DNA of 64,000 bases. Origin: Chloranthus sessilifolius. Taxonomy: Eukaryota; Streptophyta; Magnoliopsida; Chloranthales; Chloranthaceae. Made by a program: the position numbers and the translations under genes. Below the pieces are notes generated by a model that was given only the letters and a program-made list of their open reading frames with translations, was not told the DNA's origin and ran no database searches. Location: NCBI GenBank assembly GCA_021018995.1, contig CM037586.1:148904060-148968059 (forward strand), in the 5' to 3' direction. Positions 55,315 to 64,000 of the stretch are shown in pieces; the first letter of the stretch is position 1, and every line of letters starts with the position of its first letter.

Positions 55315-55663
55315 CTTCCGTCCTCCCATGTCATTACCCTTCGAGGTCGGCATGGAGGTTCGTGTGGGACCCAAAACACTATTTGTGTGCCACATAGAGC
55401 ACAGGTGGATGTTTTAGATCAATTTTCATATTAAAAATTTTGACTTTTTTTTTTTCTTAAACACAAGTCAAAGTTTAATGGGTTTCAACAGTCCACATTA
55501 TATGATTCAAAAAACACACGGTGGATAAGCTTTCAAAAAACATAAAATTTAAGATGATCTACGCAATGCACCCTAAACCCTCCCGAGCTCCACAAGGCAT
55601 GCAAACAATATTTCCGGTGCCACATGGAATTCCACGTGGAACCTTGGAGAATAGACACCTTTT

Positions 55664-55713
<50 letters not shown>
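55315..55713. mobile_element. Micron-like MITE copy 2 with right (TA)n
   Basis: The element (55315-55666) repeats copy 1 in the same orientation with divergence. It is separated from copy 1 by a 14-base TA tract (55301-55314) and followed by (TA)n at 55667-55713. Confidence 0.7.
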
Positions 55714-55718
<5 letters not shown>

Positions 55719-56096
55719 TATAAAGTTTGAATATTTTTAGATGTGTTAATAGGGAATCAAACATCTTAAGATTAAGCTTATAAGCAGCCTTTAAACCAAC
55801 TAATTCTATCACCTACAGGTGTTAAGGGCTCCGAAAAATCAGTAAAGTAGATTTGATAAGATTAGGTGTCTACAAAAATACTCATAAGCTTGAGAACCTA
55901 TTATTGTCCGCGAGTTAATCCACTCTGTAATTTTACAGCCAAACGATACCTTATTACTTATTTATCAAAAAACAAAAAAACAAAATACATAACTTATTAC
56001 TTATTTTCAAATTTCCTTAACCTATCAAACTGCTTACTTGTCTTTATTAATTACCATTTTCATGTTTCGATTGCAAATACCAACAAACGTTATTAA

Positions 56097-56300
56097 AAAT
56101 TGACCGATACTAACACATATCGGTTTTTCAGCAAACCCGATACGTATTAATATGCATATCAGTATTTGGTATCAGTATTAGCCGATACGGGCCCGTATCG
56201 GCCAATATGGGCCGATACCTCCCTTTTTTTTGTTTTTTTTTTAAATTTATCGAGTCAACTCAGTATCAGTCACCTTTGGACCGATACCCGATACAGGTAT
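56097..56300. mobile_element. CCGATACG-palindrome repeat, probable hAT-like MITE relic
   Basis: Several CCGATAC/GTATCGG motifs occur, with a perfect 22-base palindrome at 56181-56202 (arms GCCGATACGGG). It shares these motifs with H6, but terminal repeats are not recognisable. Confidence 0.5.
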
Positions 56301-57332
56301 CCCAAAAAAAGCAATACAACATCAATTACGTCTGGTGAGACGTGTGCAAATCTCGTCCTTCTTCGGTGAGACATCTGAGAAGAGATGGTTGATCTCTATG
56401 GTCATTTGGGGACCTGGGAGAAACAGGGTTGTTGTTTATCGCCTCGTTCAGGTTCGGCATGCGAGATGTATCGCTCGAGAATCGAGATGTCTCGTTTCAA
56501 GTGATATTTAAAATCACACTAACACAAAGTGGCAATCAATTAATTGATTCATCTATACGGTCAACCTGACAGACCATTTTTGACAAACATTAGCACCTAT
56601 CTCAATCAAATAATTATACTCGTGAGACGATCATAACTAGCTGAATGTTGAACTTTAAAATTGACTCTTAGGACAATCATCCCTAGTAAATTATTGTACA
56701 GATCGGAGGTTCAAATCTCCTAATTAGCATGTTTTTAGACCAAACACAACTCTTAAAATATATGTCATCACTTTGATGACTCGAATTCAAACACTAGAAG
56801 GACAAAAAATAAGAGGTGAAAGCTAAAAACATAGAGGGAAACAAAGAGGAGATACATATATACGAAGAATTGCCACCTTACAAAAAATAGCTTCGCGCCC
56901 ATTATAAATTAGTGGAGAAATAAAACTTGCAAAGCCTAATCCAAATATATGAGCCAAGTTTAGGGTGCCACGCCATTAACTAATGGCAAGTTGGTCGGAC
57001 CCACCAACCTGTAAAAAGCACAGACCTATTAGTATTAATCCCAGCTAAATTAATCTATGAGCGAATTTATCGCATTGGGCTAAAAATGGAAAATTACAAA
57101 TGACAGACAAGTTTTGTACAAGCAAAGTGCAGGTGGCTAACATGGTGCGACATGACTGGCTGCATGCCCTGACCTGCATTGCTTAGGCTCCACTGCAATC
57201 AGTAAAAAAATAAAGTGAGTTAGCGGCAGCACATGCGCAACGGCGATTATTAAGGGAAGCCACTATAGATCAGCTACATCTGTGGCGGTCTTTAAAGAAA
57301 ATTCAATGGCAAACTCTACTCAAGTTGTGCCC
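56301..57332. other. intergenic, nothing firm
   Basis: A tRNA B-box-like GGAGGTTCAAATCTCC at about 56705 may belong to a SINE relic. There is no other signal. Confidence 0.35.
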
Positions 57333-57419
57333 TATATTAAGGCAACATTTCCAATCGCAGCTCCAACTCTCCTTCATTCCATTTGATCTACCAAATGGCA
57401 AAACCCAACTGCGCGAAAG
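57333..57419 (+). other. orphan promoter and possible first exon of a host gene
   Basis: TATATTAA at 57333-57340 is followed 55 bases later by ATG 57395 in the favourable context CCAAATGGC. The ORF reads MAKPNCAK and then meets a GT donor (AAAG|GTGAAA). The region is less AT-rich than its neighbours and is not part of a recognised repeat. No second exon was found; a Harbinger-like element starts 50 bases into the putative intron. It could be a 5' gene fragment or chance. Confidence 0.3.
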
Positions 57420-57470
57420 GTGAAACCCCTTTCTCCTTTGTTCTCTGGTCTCCGAATTACAAAACTCTAA

Positions 57471-58680
57471 GGGCCTGTTTGGATATAGGGAAAAGAGAGG
57501 AATACTTAGATTCGGATTATATTTTCCGTAGTTTTCCGCAGTTTGGAAGCTACTAAAAGGTCAGAATACAAAATACAATTTTTACGTTCATTTTCAACTT
57601 AAGAGTTTGAGGATATCCCTCGGCATTCAATTTGCCGAGACCTCGGAAAGATAAGAGGAGAAGTGGAGAAGAAAAAAATAAGAGTACAACTCTTCTCACC
57701 CATTTATAATTAGCAATTCCACACAATTTTTTCACAGGCAAAAATCATTGACTGATTTGAATTAAACGATAGAGATTGTTTTTTTTCCAATCGTCCACAT
57801 GATAGATCTTAAGATCATGGCACCCCTATCAGATGGTTAGATGTTGATTCTATATGGCACACATCTCCAAAAATCGAAGGCGGAGCCACATTATGACTTC
57901 AGTTAATTGACCACCCAAACTTTCTAAAAAATTATTACTAAGCTTTAGGGGTCCTAATTTATATTAGTCGATTCTCATCCATCCAAAATTTTATTGACCT
58001 CCAAAAATTATAAAAAAATCTTCAAACAATCTTTTTTATGGTATTTGTTTTCATAACAATATTTCTTGTTTGATTTTTTTTAACTAAATCCTATAATTTT
58101 GAGCTATTTTTAAGCTCCCCTCCATCTATTTAAGTGATGCATAGACTTATTTTTGGGAGAGATTTCTCTCACAAGGGCTCCACTATGTTATAGAGCTACA
58201 TACTCACATATATGGTGTATATGCTCTAGTATAATTAATTAAAAAAATGAGTAATTTATTGCAAATAACAATGTTTGAACCTAGAACCTAACTTTCACAA
58301 AGCACTAAGTCAACGACTAGAGCAATTCACTAAGATATATAAAGAGCAAAAACAACTTAATACATATATAATTTTTTTGTCATTTTTGTGAATCATTTTA
58401 TAATATTGCAGCCGTTTTTTAATTTGGATGATCGTTTTTGGTATTATGGCTATTTTTTTTGTTAGGATATGTTATTTTCAAACAATTTTCTGCATTTGTA
58501 TCTAAGACAAAATTTGGTTAAACTTGCATTTTCCCAGCTAGCAATGCGGTTATCCAAACAGCGAAAACCAAAGGGAAACAAAAGAATCTCATGGTTTCCT
58601 ACAACTTAGGTATCCATAGGAAAATATAGAAATATTATTTTATTTTCCTAAATTTCTCGTGTTTTTATCCAAACAAGTCC
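57471..58680. mobile_element. Harbinger/Tourist-like non-autonomous element
   Basis: Left end GGGCCTGTTTGGATA, right end AGGACTTGTTTGGATA read inward (over its first bases), with TAA at 57468-57470 and 58681-58683. This fits PIF/Harbinger (3-bp TWA duplication, GGGCCTGTTTGG end). 1210 bp, no coding capacity. Confidence 0.85.
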
Positions 58681-58756
58681 TAATTGTTCTCTCAGTTTTT
58701 GACTCTAATCACTTTCTCCAATCTCTAGCTCTTTCTAATCTCTCAAAAAATTTCTC

Positions 58757-59395
58757 AAATCACAACTACTAGAAAGCTGCATCGATGTCTTTGTTCTTAA
58801 ATTGAAGACTCCAAGATTTCCTCCTCACAAAAGGTTAGATCTCGTGTTTCGATTTGTGAATCTCGCGTTCGGATTCGTGATTTCGAATTTTTAATATGTT
58901 CATAGATTTGAGATCTAAATTTTTCAGAATTTTTTGGGGATTTTTGTCTATATATTTTAGATCTATCAAATCACAACTGCAAGAAGGTTGCGTCGATTGA
59001 AGGCTCCATCAGATTAAAGGCTCCAAAATTACATCATCACAAAAGATTAGATCTCGTGTTTCGATTTCTAAATCTCATGTTCCGATTTGTGATTTGTGAT
59101 TTTTAATATTTAATATATTTGTATATTTGAGATCTGAATTATTCCGACTTTTTTGGGGATTTTTGTCAATATATTTTATATCTATCAAATCACAACTATT
59201 GGAAGGCTGCATTGATGTATGTATTCTTAAATTGAAGGCTCCATCAGATTTAAGGCTAAAATAATTTATCACCACAACAAGTTAGATCTCTTGCTTTGAT
59301 TTGCGACTCTCACGTTCCGATTCGTGATTTCTAATTTTTAATATGTTCATAGATTCAAGATCTGAATTTTTCTAACTTTTTTGTTAGGAGCTCAT
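58757..59395 (+). repeat. tandem triplication, unit about 210-219 bp
   Basis: Three diverged units start at CAAATCACAACT (58757, 58967, 59186). Each contains TTAGATCTCGTGTTTCGATT, a CGATTCGTGATTT-type stretch and TTTTTGGGGATTTTTGT. Short ATG-containing stretches recur in each unit but are not open. Confidence 0.8.
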
Positions 59396-59789
59396 CTTTT
59401 ATTTATGATATGGTAGTGGTTTTTGTTGTTTAGTTGGTTTTGAATCCCTAAATTAGTTTGAGAATGGCAAGAAAAAGTTGTAATCATATGTTATTTAGAA
59501 GGATTGAAATAAACAAGTCTGAAGAAGGAGATCAGCCCCCTTGAGTCTGTTTTCTGTTTTTTTCTCTTCTTATTAAGTTCTTACAATAAAAAATAATTAT
59601 CTCTATTCCAACATCTTTAGATTATAAAAAATTGGTAATTGATATTTGAGTATGAAAGAGTAACCTGCATTCTTAACTTCAACCACACTGCCCTAGATTT
59701 TTCAACAGAAAATTTATAAATGATATGTAGATCACATAAAGCTTAGTAATTATGTGCAATTATGTGCTTTCTTTTTTGTATGCATCTTG
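59396..59789. other. spacer before CACTA transposase, one tiny ORF
   Basis: It holds a 26-codon ORF at 59464-59544 (MARKSCNHMLFRRIEINKS...) that I do not recognise, and otherwise nothing. Confidence 0.3.
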
Positions 59790-60630
59790 AGATCAGCGTT
59801 CGCAATAGACTCTCGAAATGTTAGATTTGGATTAGCGAGTCACAGTTTCAATCCTTTCAAGATAATGAGTAATACACATAGCACGTGGCATGTGATACTT
59901 ACTCCATACAATTTTCTACCATGGTTCTGCATAAAGTAACCAAACATGATCCTATCGACACTTATACCAGGTCCATGTGAACCTAGAAATGACATTGATG
60001 TGTATTTGAGGCCGTTGATAGAGGAGTTAAAAGAATTATGGGAATTTGGGGTGAAGACATATGATGCTTCAAGGAGAGAAGTATTTCACTTGCATGCTGT
60101 CTTGCTATGGATCATTAGTGATTTCCTGGGGTATGCTATTTTGTCAAGTTGGAGCACGAAAGAGAAGTTGGCACGTCCTTCATGCAATAAGGACACATAT
60201 AGCTTATACTTGTGGAATGGTAGGAAGCAATGTTATATGAGACATCGCCGATTTTTACCTTCATATCATAGATTTCAAAAACAAAAATAATTTTTTGACG
60301 ATACTGTAGAAGATAGACCGACTCCAATTTCAATGTCTGGCTTGAGCATATTGATTGAACTAGAGAATATACATACTTTTGGGAAGCGTCATGTGAGGAA
60401 AAGATCCAGAACCATAGAGTCTGAAAACATACCTCATAACTGGAAGAAGAAGAGTATATTCTTTGAGTTGTCATATTGGGAGTATAATCTATTCAATCAC
60501 AATTTGAATGTAATGCACATTGAAAAAAGCATATGTGATAATTTGCTTATGACTCTCTTAGATGTAGACGGAAAAACGAAGGATAATATTAAGCCACGTC
60601 TCGACTTGAGAGAAATGAATAAAGACTAAC
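59790..60630 (+). pseudogene. CACTA (En/Spm) transposase, TNP2-type, N-terminally truncated
   Basis: RNVRFGLASHSFNPFKIMSN, then the core LIPGPCEPRNDIDVYLRPLIEELKELW and FGVKTYDASRREVFHLHAVLLW, are diagnostic of Transposase_21 (TNP2). CNKDTYSLYLWNGRKQCYMRHRRFLP follows. After a stop at 60288 a second open piece (60333-60629) has KKKSIFFELSYWEYNLFNHNLNVMHIEKS and DGKTKDNIKPRLDLREM. The N-terminal part is missing, replaced upstream by unrelated repeats. Stops and frameshifts make it inactive. It may descend from the autonomous partner of the CACTA MITEs here, but no matching ends were seen. Confidence 0.88.
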
Positions 60631-61460
60631 AAAAATCAAGCATATTTACCTGCTACCTTCTACTCTATGGGCAAAAATGAAAGACTGAGGTTTTGCAATA
60701 TTTTGAAGAATTTGAAAATTTCAGATGGTTACTCATCTAATATTGCAAGGTGCATCAATATTAAAGAGCACAAAATATCTTGACTAAAAAGTCATGATTC
60801 ACATGCCATAATGCAACAGTTTTTACCCCTGACTATTCGAAAGATGTTACCAAAGAAAGTAACTTCTACACTAGTAGAGTTGAGTACATTCTTCCGTGAA
60901 TTATGCTCCAAAGTTTATCGGCCTGAGGATATGAAACGTCTCGAGGAGCGCATTGCATTGGTCATTTGTCAATTAGAGCGCATTTTCCCACCTGTATTCT
61001 TTGACATTAAGATACACTTACCCATACATTTAGCTTCAGAGGCACTACTAGGTGGACATGTCCATTATCTTTAGATGCATCCTATTGAGAGGTATTGTCT
61101 TGCAGTATATAAAATTTAGTTATTTATTATGCAATTACCTATAACATTATTCATGTAAGTCAACTACATTTACATGTAGGTACTTATTGACATTGCATAC
61201 ATTCATAATAGAGCTCAACCCAAGGGGTTCATTGCCAAAGGGTACCTCACAAAAGAATGTTTAACATGTTGCTCTCAGTACTTCAACAATGTTGAAACGA
61301 GGTTAAACCGGCCTCAGAGGAATCTTGACTTTGTTGCAAATAGCAGTGTCACACTATTCCTTTTGAGCAAGGTAGAATAGGCACAAGAACATCGCTATTT
61401 GGTGTTCAACCACGAAAAGGTCACATCTTATTTAATGTAAGACTTCACAGATTTATAAAT
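60631..61460 (+). pseudogene. CACTA transposase, DUF4218 part
   Basis: Open at 60811-61074: QQFLPLTIRKMLPKKVTSTL, FFRELCSKVYRPEDMKRLEE, FFDIKIHLPIHLASEALLGG. This is the DUF4218 domain that follows TNP2. It is then interrupted by a stretch that looks like an intron (about 61105-61178, GTATAT...TGTAG). It resumes as GFIAKGYLTKECLTCCSQYF and NNVETRLNRPQRN with a frameshift near 61210. Confidence 0.8.
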
Positions 61461-62455
61461 TATTTTTTATACCTATGCAATATTTGATGCTCACACAACG
61501 ATCATTCAACACAGGCATCACGATTAAGTGTTGCGTATGATGTACTCAAAAGCAAGTCCCCATGAAAGACAAAAATTGTAGAATGAACAATTTGTTGATT
61601 GGTTTAAGGAGCATGTAAGTTAGGATTCTTTATATATCAAAAGTCATTTTATACGAATTTTGGATTAGTATTTTGACCTTCCTGTGCACTTAAAATAGGT
61701 ATGAAAGTTAAAAAAAATTCAAATAGTTCATTACCAGAAGAAATCGTTTTGATCGTCGAAGGTCCTTATTCAGAAGCAAGAAGATTCACCAATTATACTA
61801 TTAACTAATATAAATTTTGAATAATTGAAAAAGAGAAAAGAACTAAAATTCAAAATAGTGATGTTGCAGTAACTGCAACAATTACAAACCAGCCTACTCA
61901 AGCACTAAGGATAAAAGGTCCACTGTTGGAGAGATAATATATTACGGCTGTTTAACCGATATAATCGAGTTAATATATTCTGAACAACTCAAGAGAGTAT
62001 TGTTCAAGTGTGGCTGGGTTGATGTGACAACATAGGGCAAATGAATTAAGATTGATGAGTTAGGATTCATGCTTGTGAATTTTATTCGATTGTTGTTCCC
62101 CACTCAACAAGTGTCAGAAGAACCATATATTTTGGCATCTCAAGCTACTCACGTTTTCTATGTCCAAAATCTAGTTTATCCAAATTGGCATGTTATCATG
62201 AAGACTAAGCCTAGGGACCTATTTGATATGAGATTGAATGATAATACTTTATTGGATAGTGATACTTATGCCATCCAAGAGCCAAATGACACTATCGAGG
62301 ATGGTGATGATGACAATTGGGTAAGGGAAGATGTGGTTGGACCAATTGTAGATGCACCTCTCAAAATGTATGTTTCGCAACAAGCTCCTTCAACTAATTT
62401 CATTGATGATGACCTTGGATTAGATTCTAATTCTCAAGTGGATGGAAGTGTTTAA
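61461..62455 (+). pseudogene. CACTA transposase, DUF4216 and acidic C-terminus
   Basis: VLFKCGWVDVTT and KIDELGFMLVNFIRLLFPT are followed in one open piece (62069-62455) by EEPYILASQATHVFYVQNL and WHVIMKTKPRDLFDM, the DUF4216 domain. The tail is acidic (EPNDTIEDGDDDNWVRED), ending at a TAA (62453-62455). Several stops occur before 62050. Confidence 0.8.
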
Positions 62456-62991
62456 CCATTTCCCATCATGCACAATAAGCTCCGGTCCGCCAAGACAAGA
62501 ACCATCATTTTTACTTCTCTCTTAGTGTCTCTTTGTTATTTGTTTTACACTAAAATATGACTTTTTGTTTGTTTTTTCCCCTTCTATACCTTTTTTTGAA
62601 GTTTTCCTTTGTGTGGTGAAGAGTAATAATGTCATCGAAGAGCCAAATGACACTATCGAGGATGGTGATGATGACAATTGGGTAAGGGAAGATGTGGTTG
62701 GACCAACTGTAGATGCACCTCCCCAAATGTGTGTTCCGCAACAAGCTCCTTCAACTGATTTCATTAACGATGGCCTTGGATCAGATTATGATTCTCAAGT
62801 GGATGGACGTGTTTAACTATTTCCCATCATGCACAATTAGCTCTGGTCGACCGAGACAAGAACCATCGTTTTTACTTCTCTCCTAGTGTCTCTTTGTTAT
62901 TTGTTTTACTCTAAACTATGATTTTTTGTTTGTTTTTTTCCCCCTTCTATACCCTTTTTTTGAAGTTCTCCTTTGTGTGGTGAAGAGTAAT
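62275..62991 (+). repeat. 360-bp tandem duplication of transposase tail and 3' region
   Basis: The segment from the acidic tail through the 3' flank (about 62275-62630) recurs at about 62635-62991. The second copy keeps the open EEPNDTIEDGDDDNW frame and its stop (62564-62816). The copies are very similar, so the duplication is younger than the gene's decay. Confidence 0.85.
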
Positions 62992-64000
62992 GCTATTAAA
63001 CTCATGCCTAGTTATTGTATACGTTCTTACTATTTCAGTGCACATATCTTGCATTTTGAGCTGTATTAAAGGGACAGACTCTCTTGACAGTCGTTTAAAT
63101 ACGAAATGGTACTTATGAAGCAACCAAATATGATGTTTTTTCATATATTTTTTCTATCTTTTGTATGACTGCCTACCTTTTTTCCCTTTTTTTAGGAATA
63201 TTTTCATTGTCTTGTTGCAGTTTTTGTTATTGATTATCTTTTTTGATATATCATTGTTTGATATATCTTGATTCCAAAATCCTTATAGCCATCGTTTGGC
63301 TCAAAAATTTACTGGTTGTCATGGGATATGGTGAAACTAATAATTTAGAGATGTACTAGAGAAGCTGGTGTGCAAAATATGGAAAGGTAATTGGCAGCGT
63401 TGGCTCGTGCAGCTGCTGTCAATTTTGGTTGTAGACGAGGCTATATGCTAGAAAAAGTACCAGGGGTAAACTCGTTTTTCCCTTATAGTGTGGAGGTCTC
63501 ATATTCGAAACTTTTTCTTCATAAATTATACTCATGTAGTTGAAATTGCTTGCCTTTTGCAATGCGAAACAAAACAGATGGTACATTTGCAGCCTCCTAG
63601 GTTTGATGACAGAGAAACTGCAGAACGAGTAGCAACTCCTGGAGTATCTATTGGGCTCGTGTGGATATAGAGAAGTTGGCCCTTCAATGGGTCATTTCCT
63701 TAAATAGATATAAAATAATCTTCAGTAATGGAATTTTTTTTAGTTTTGTTTGATCAAGTTCCAAAAGAGAAGTTAGATAGCATGTTCAAGCAACAAAGTA
63801 AGGGAGTCATTATCAGAGCATCTCCAGAGAAAATAAGACAACTGAGTGGACAAGGGTCACAGATGGAACTGGGCGCTACGAGCTGACATGTCCTCACATC
63901 TCTGTATGACAAGAAGAGAAGGGTGGTCAACAACGCCGGGGTGACCAATATTATTAGAGAGTCGCCGCACATCTATCTCAGTACCAATTGCCAATTTGAG
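62992..64000. other. spacer, nothing firm
   Basis: Only short open stretches occur (for example 63488-63670) without recognisable similarity. It may be further CACTA-element sequence, but I cannot support that. Confidence 0.35.

Noticed and set aside
55630-55730. Open stretches encoding Tyr-Ile repeats (also near 35400, 47400 and 54850)
   Set aside because: They are translations of (TA)n microsatellites and not genes.
59464-59544. 26-codon ORF MARKSCNHM...
   Set aside because: It is too short, has no recognised similarity and no conserved neighbours; mentioned only in the spacer entry.

Overview
The window is plant nuclear DNA. It shows angiosperm-type transposon families (Ty1/copia and Ty3/gypsy chromovirus LTR elements, CACTA, hAT-like, Mutator-like and Harbinger-like MITEs, tRNA-derived SINEs), initiator-tRNA-Met primer sites, long (TA)n tracts and very AT-rich spacers. 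I cannot name the species or say monocot or dicot. No complete host gene is visible. One orphan promoter plus first exon near 57.4 kb is the only host-gene candidate. Almost everything readable is transposon-derived and broken.

Layout. 1-4.4 kb: minus-strand copia wreckage (gag to RT of one element, then gag and primer site of a second). 5-6.3 kb: three MITEs. 6.6-26.0 kb: a copia element (E, target duplication GTCTA) split by a 14.4-kb chromovirus (A, GTCTG), which is itself split by a solo LTR (B, GACGG). 26-28.9 kb: MITE cluster. 28.86-41.18 kb: a gutted long-LTR element (C, GTATT) inserted in a CACTA MITE. The 5' LTR of C carries a 4.8-kb hAT-like element (H3) that contains another solo LTR (D). 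41-48.4 kb: MITE and Mutator-like cluster with SINE-like pieces. 48.5-52.3 kb: gypsy gag scrap, a 1.1-kb AT desert and minus-strand copia integrase. 54.1-55.7 kb: minisatellite, SINE and two Micron-like elements set in (TA)n. 57.3-59.4 kb: orphan first exon, Harbinger-like element and a 210-bp tandem triplication. 59.8-62.8 kb: decayed CACTA (TNP2-type) transposase gene with a duplicated tail.

Main point of interest. The LTRs of A, B, C and D are built alike although their sequences differ. Each has a TATA box and a short leader ending in a good 5' splice site. A 1.1-1.6-kb intron-like stretch follows in the copies without insertions; it holds family-specific palindromic arrays in A and B, two short related repeats in D and nothing clear in C. 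Next come a 3' splice site and a short acidic open exon ending in a stop. A, B and D then share a stem-loop. Element A also carries an extra ORF downstream of pol (like the 'putative plant transposon protein' family). It ends at a GT donor in the phase that would splice into the acidic exon of the 3' LTR. I propose that these LTRs supply a shared acidic C-terminal exon and a spliced leader. This is inference and needs RNA evidence.
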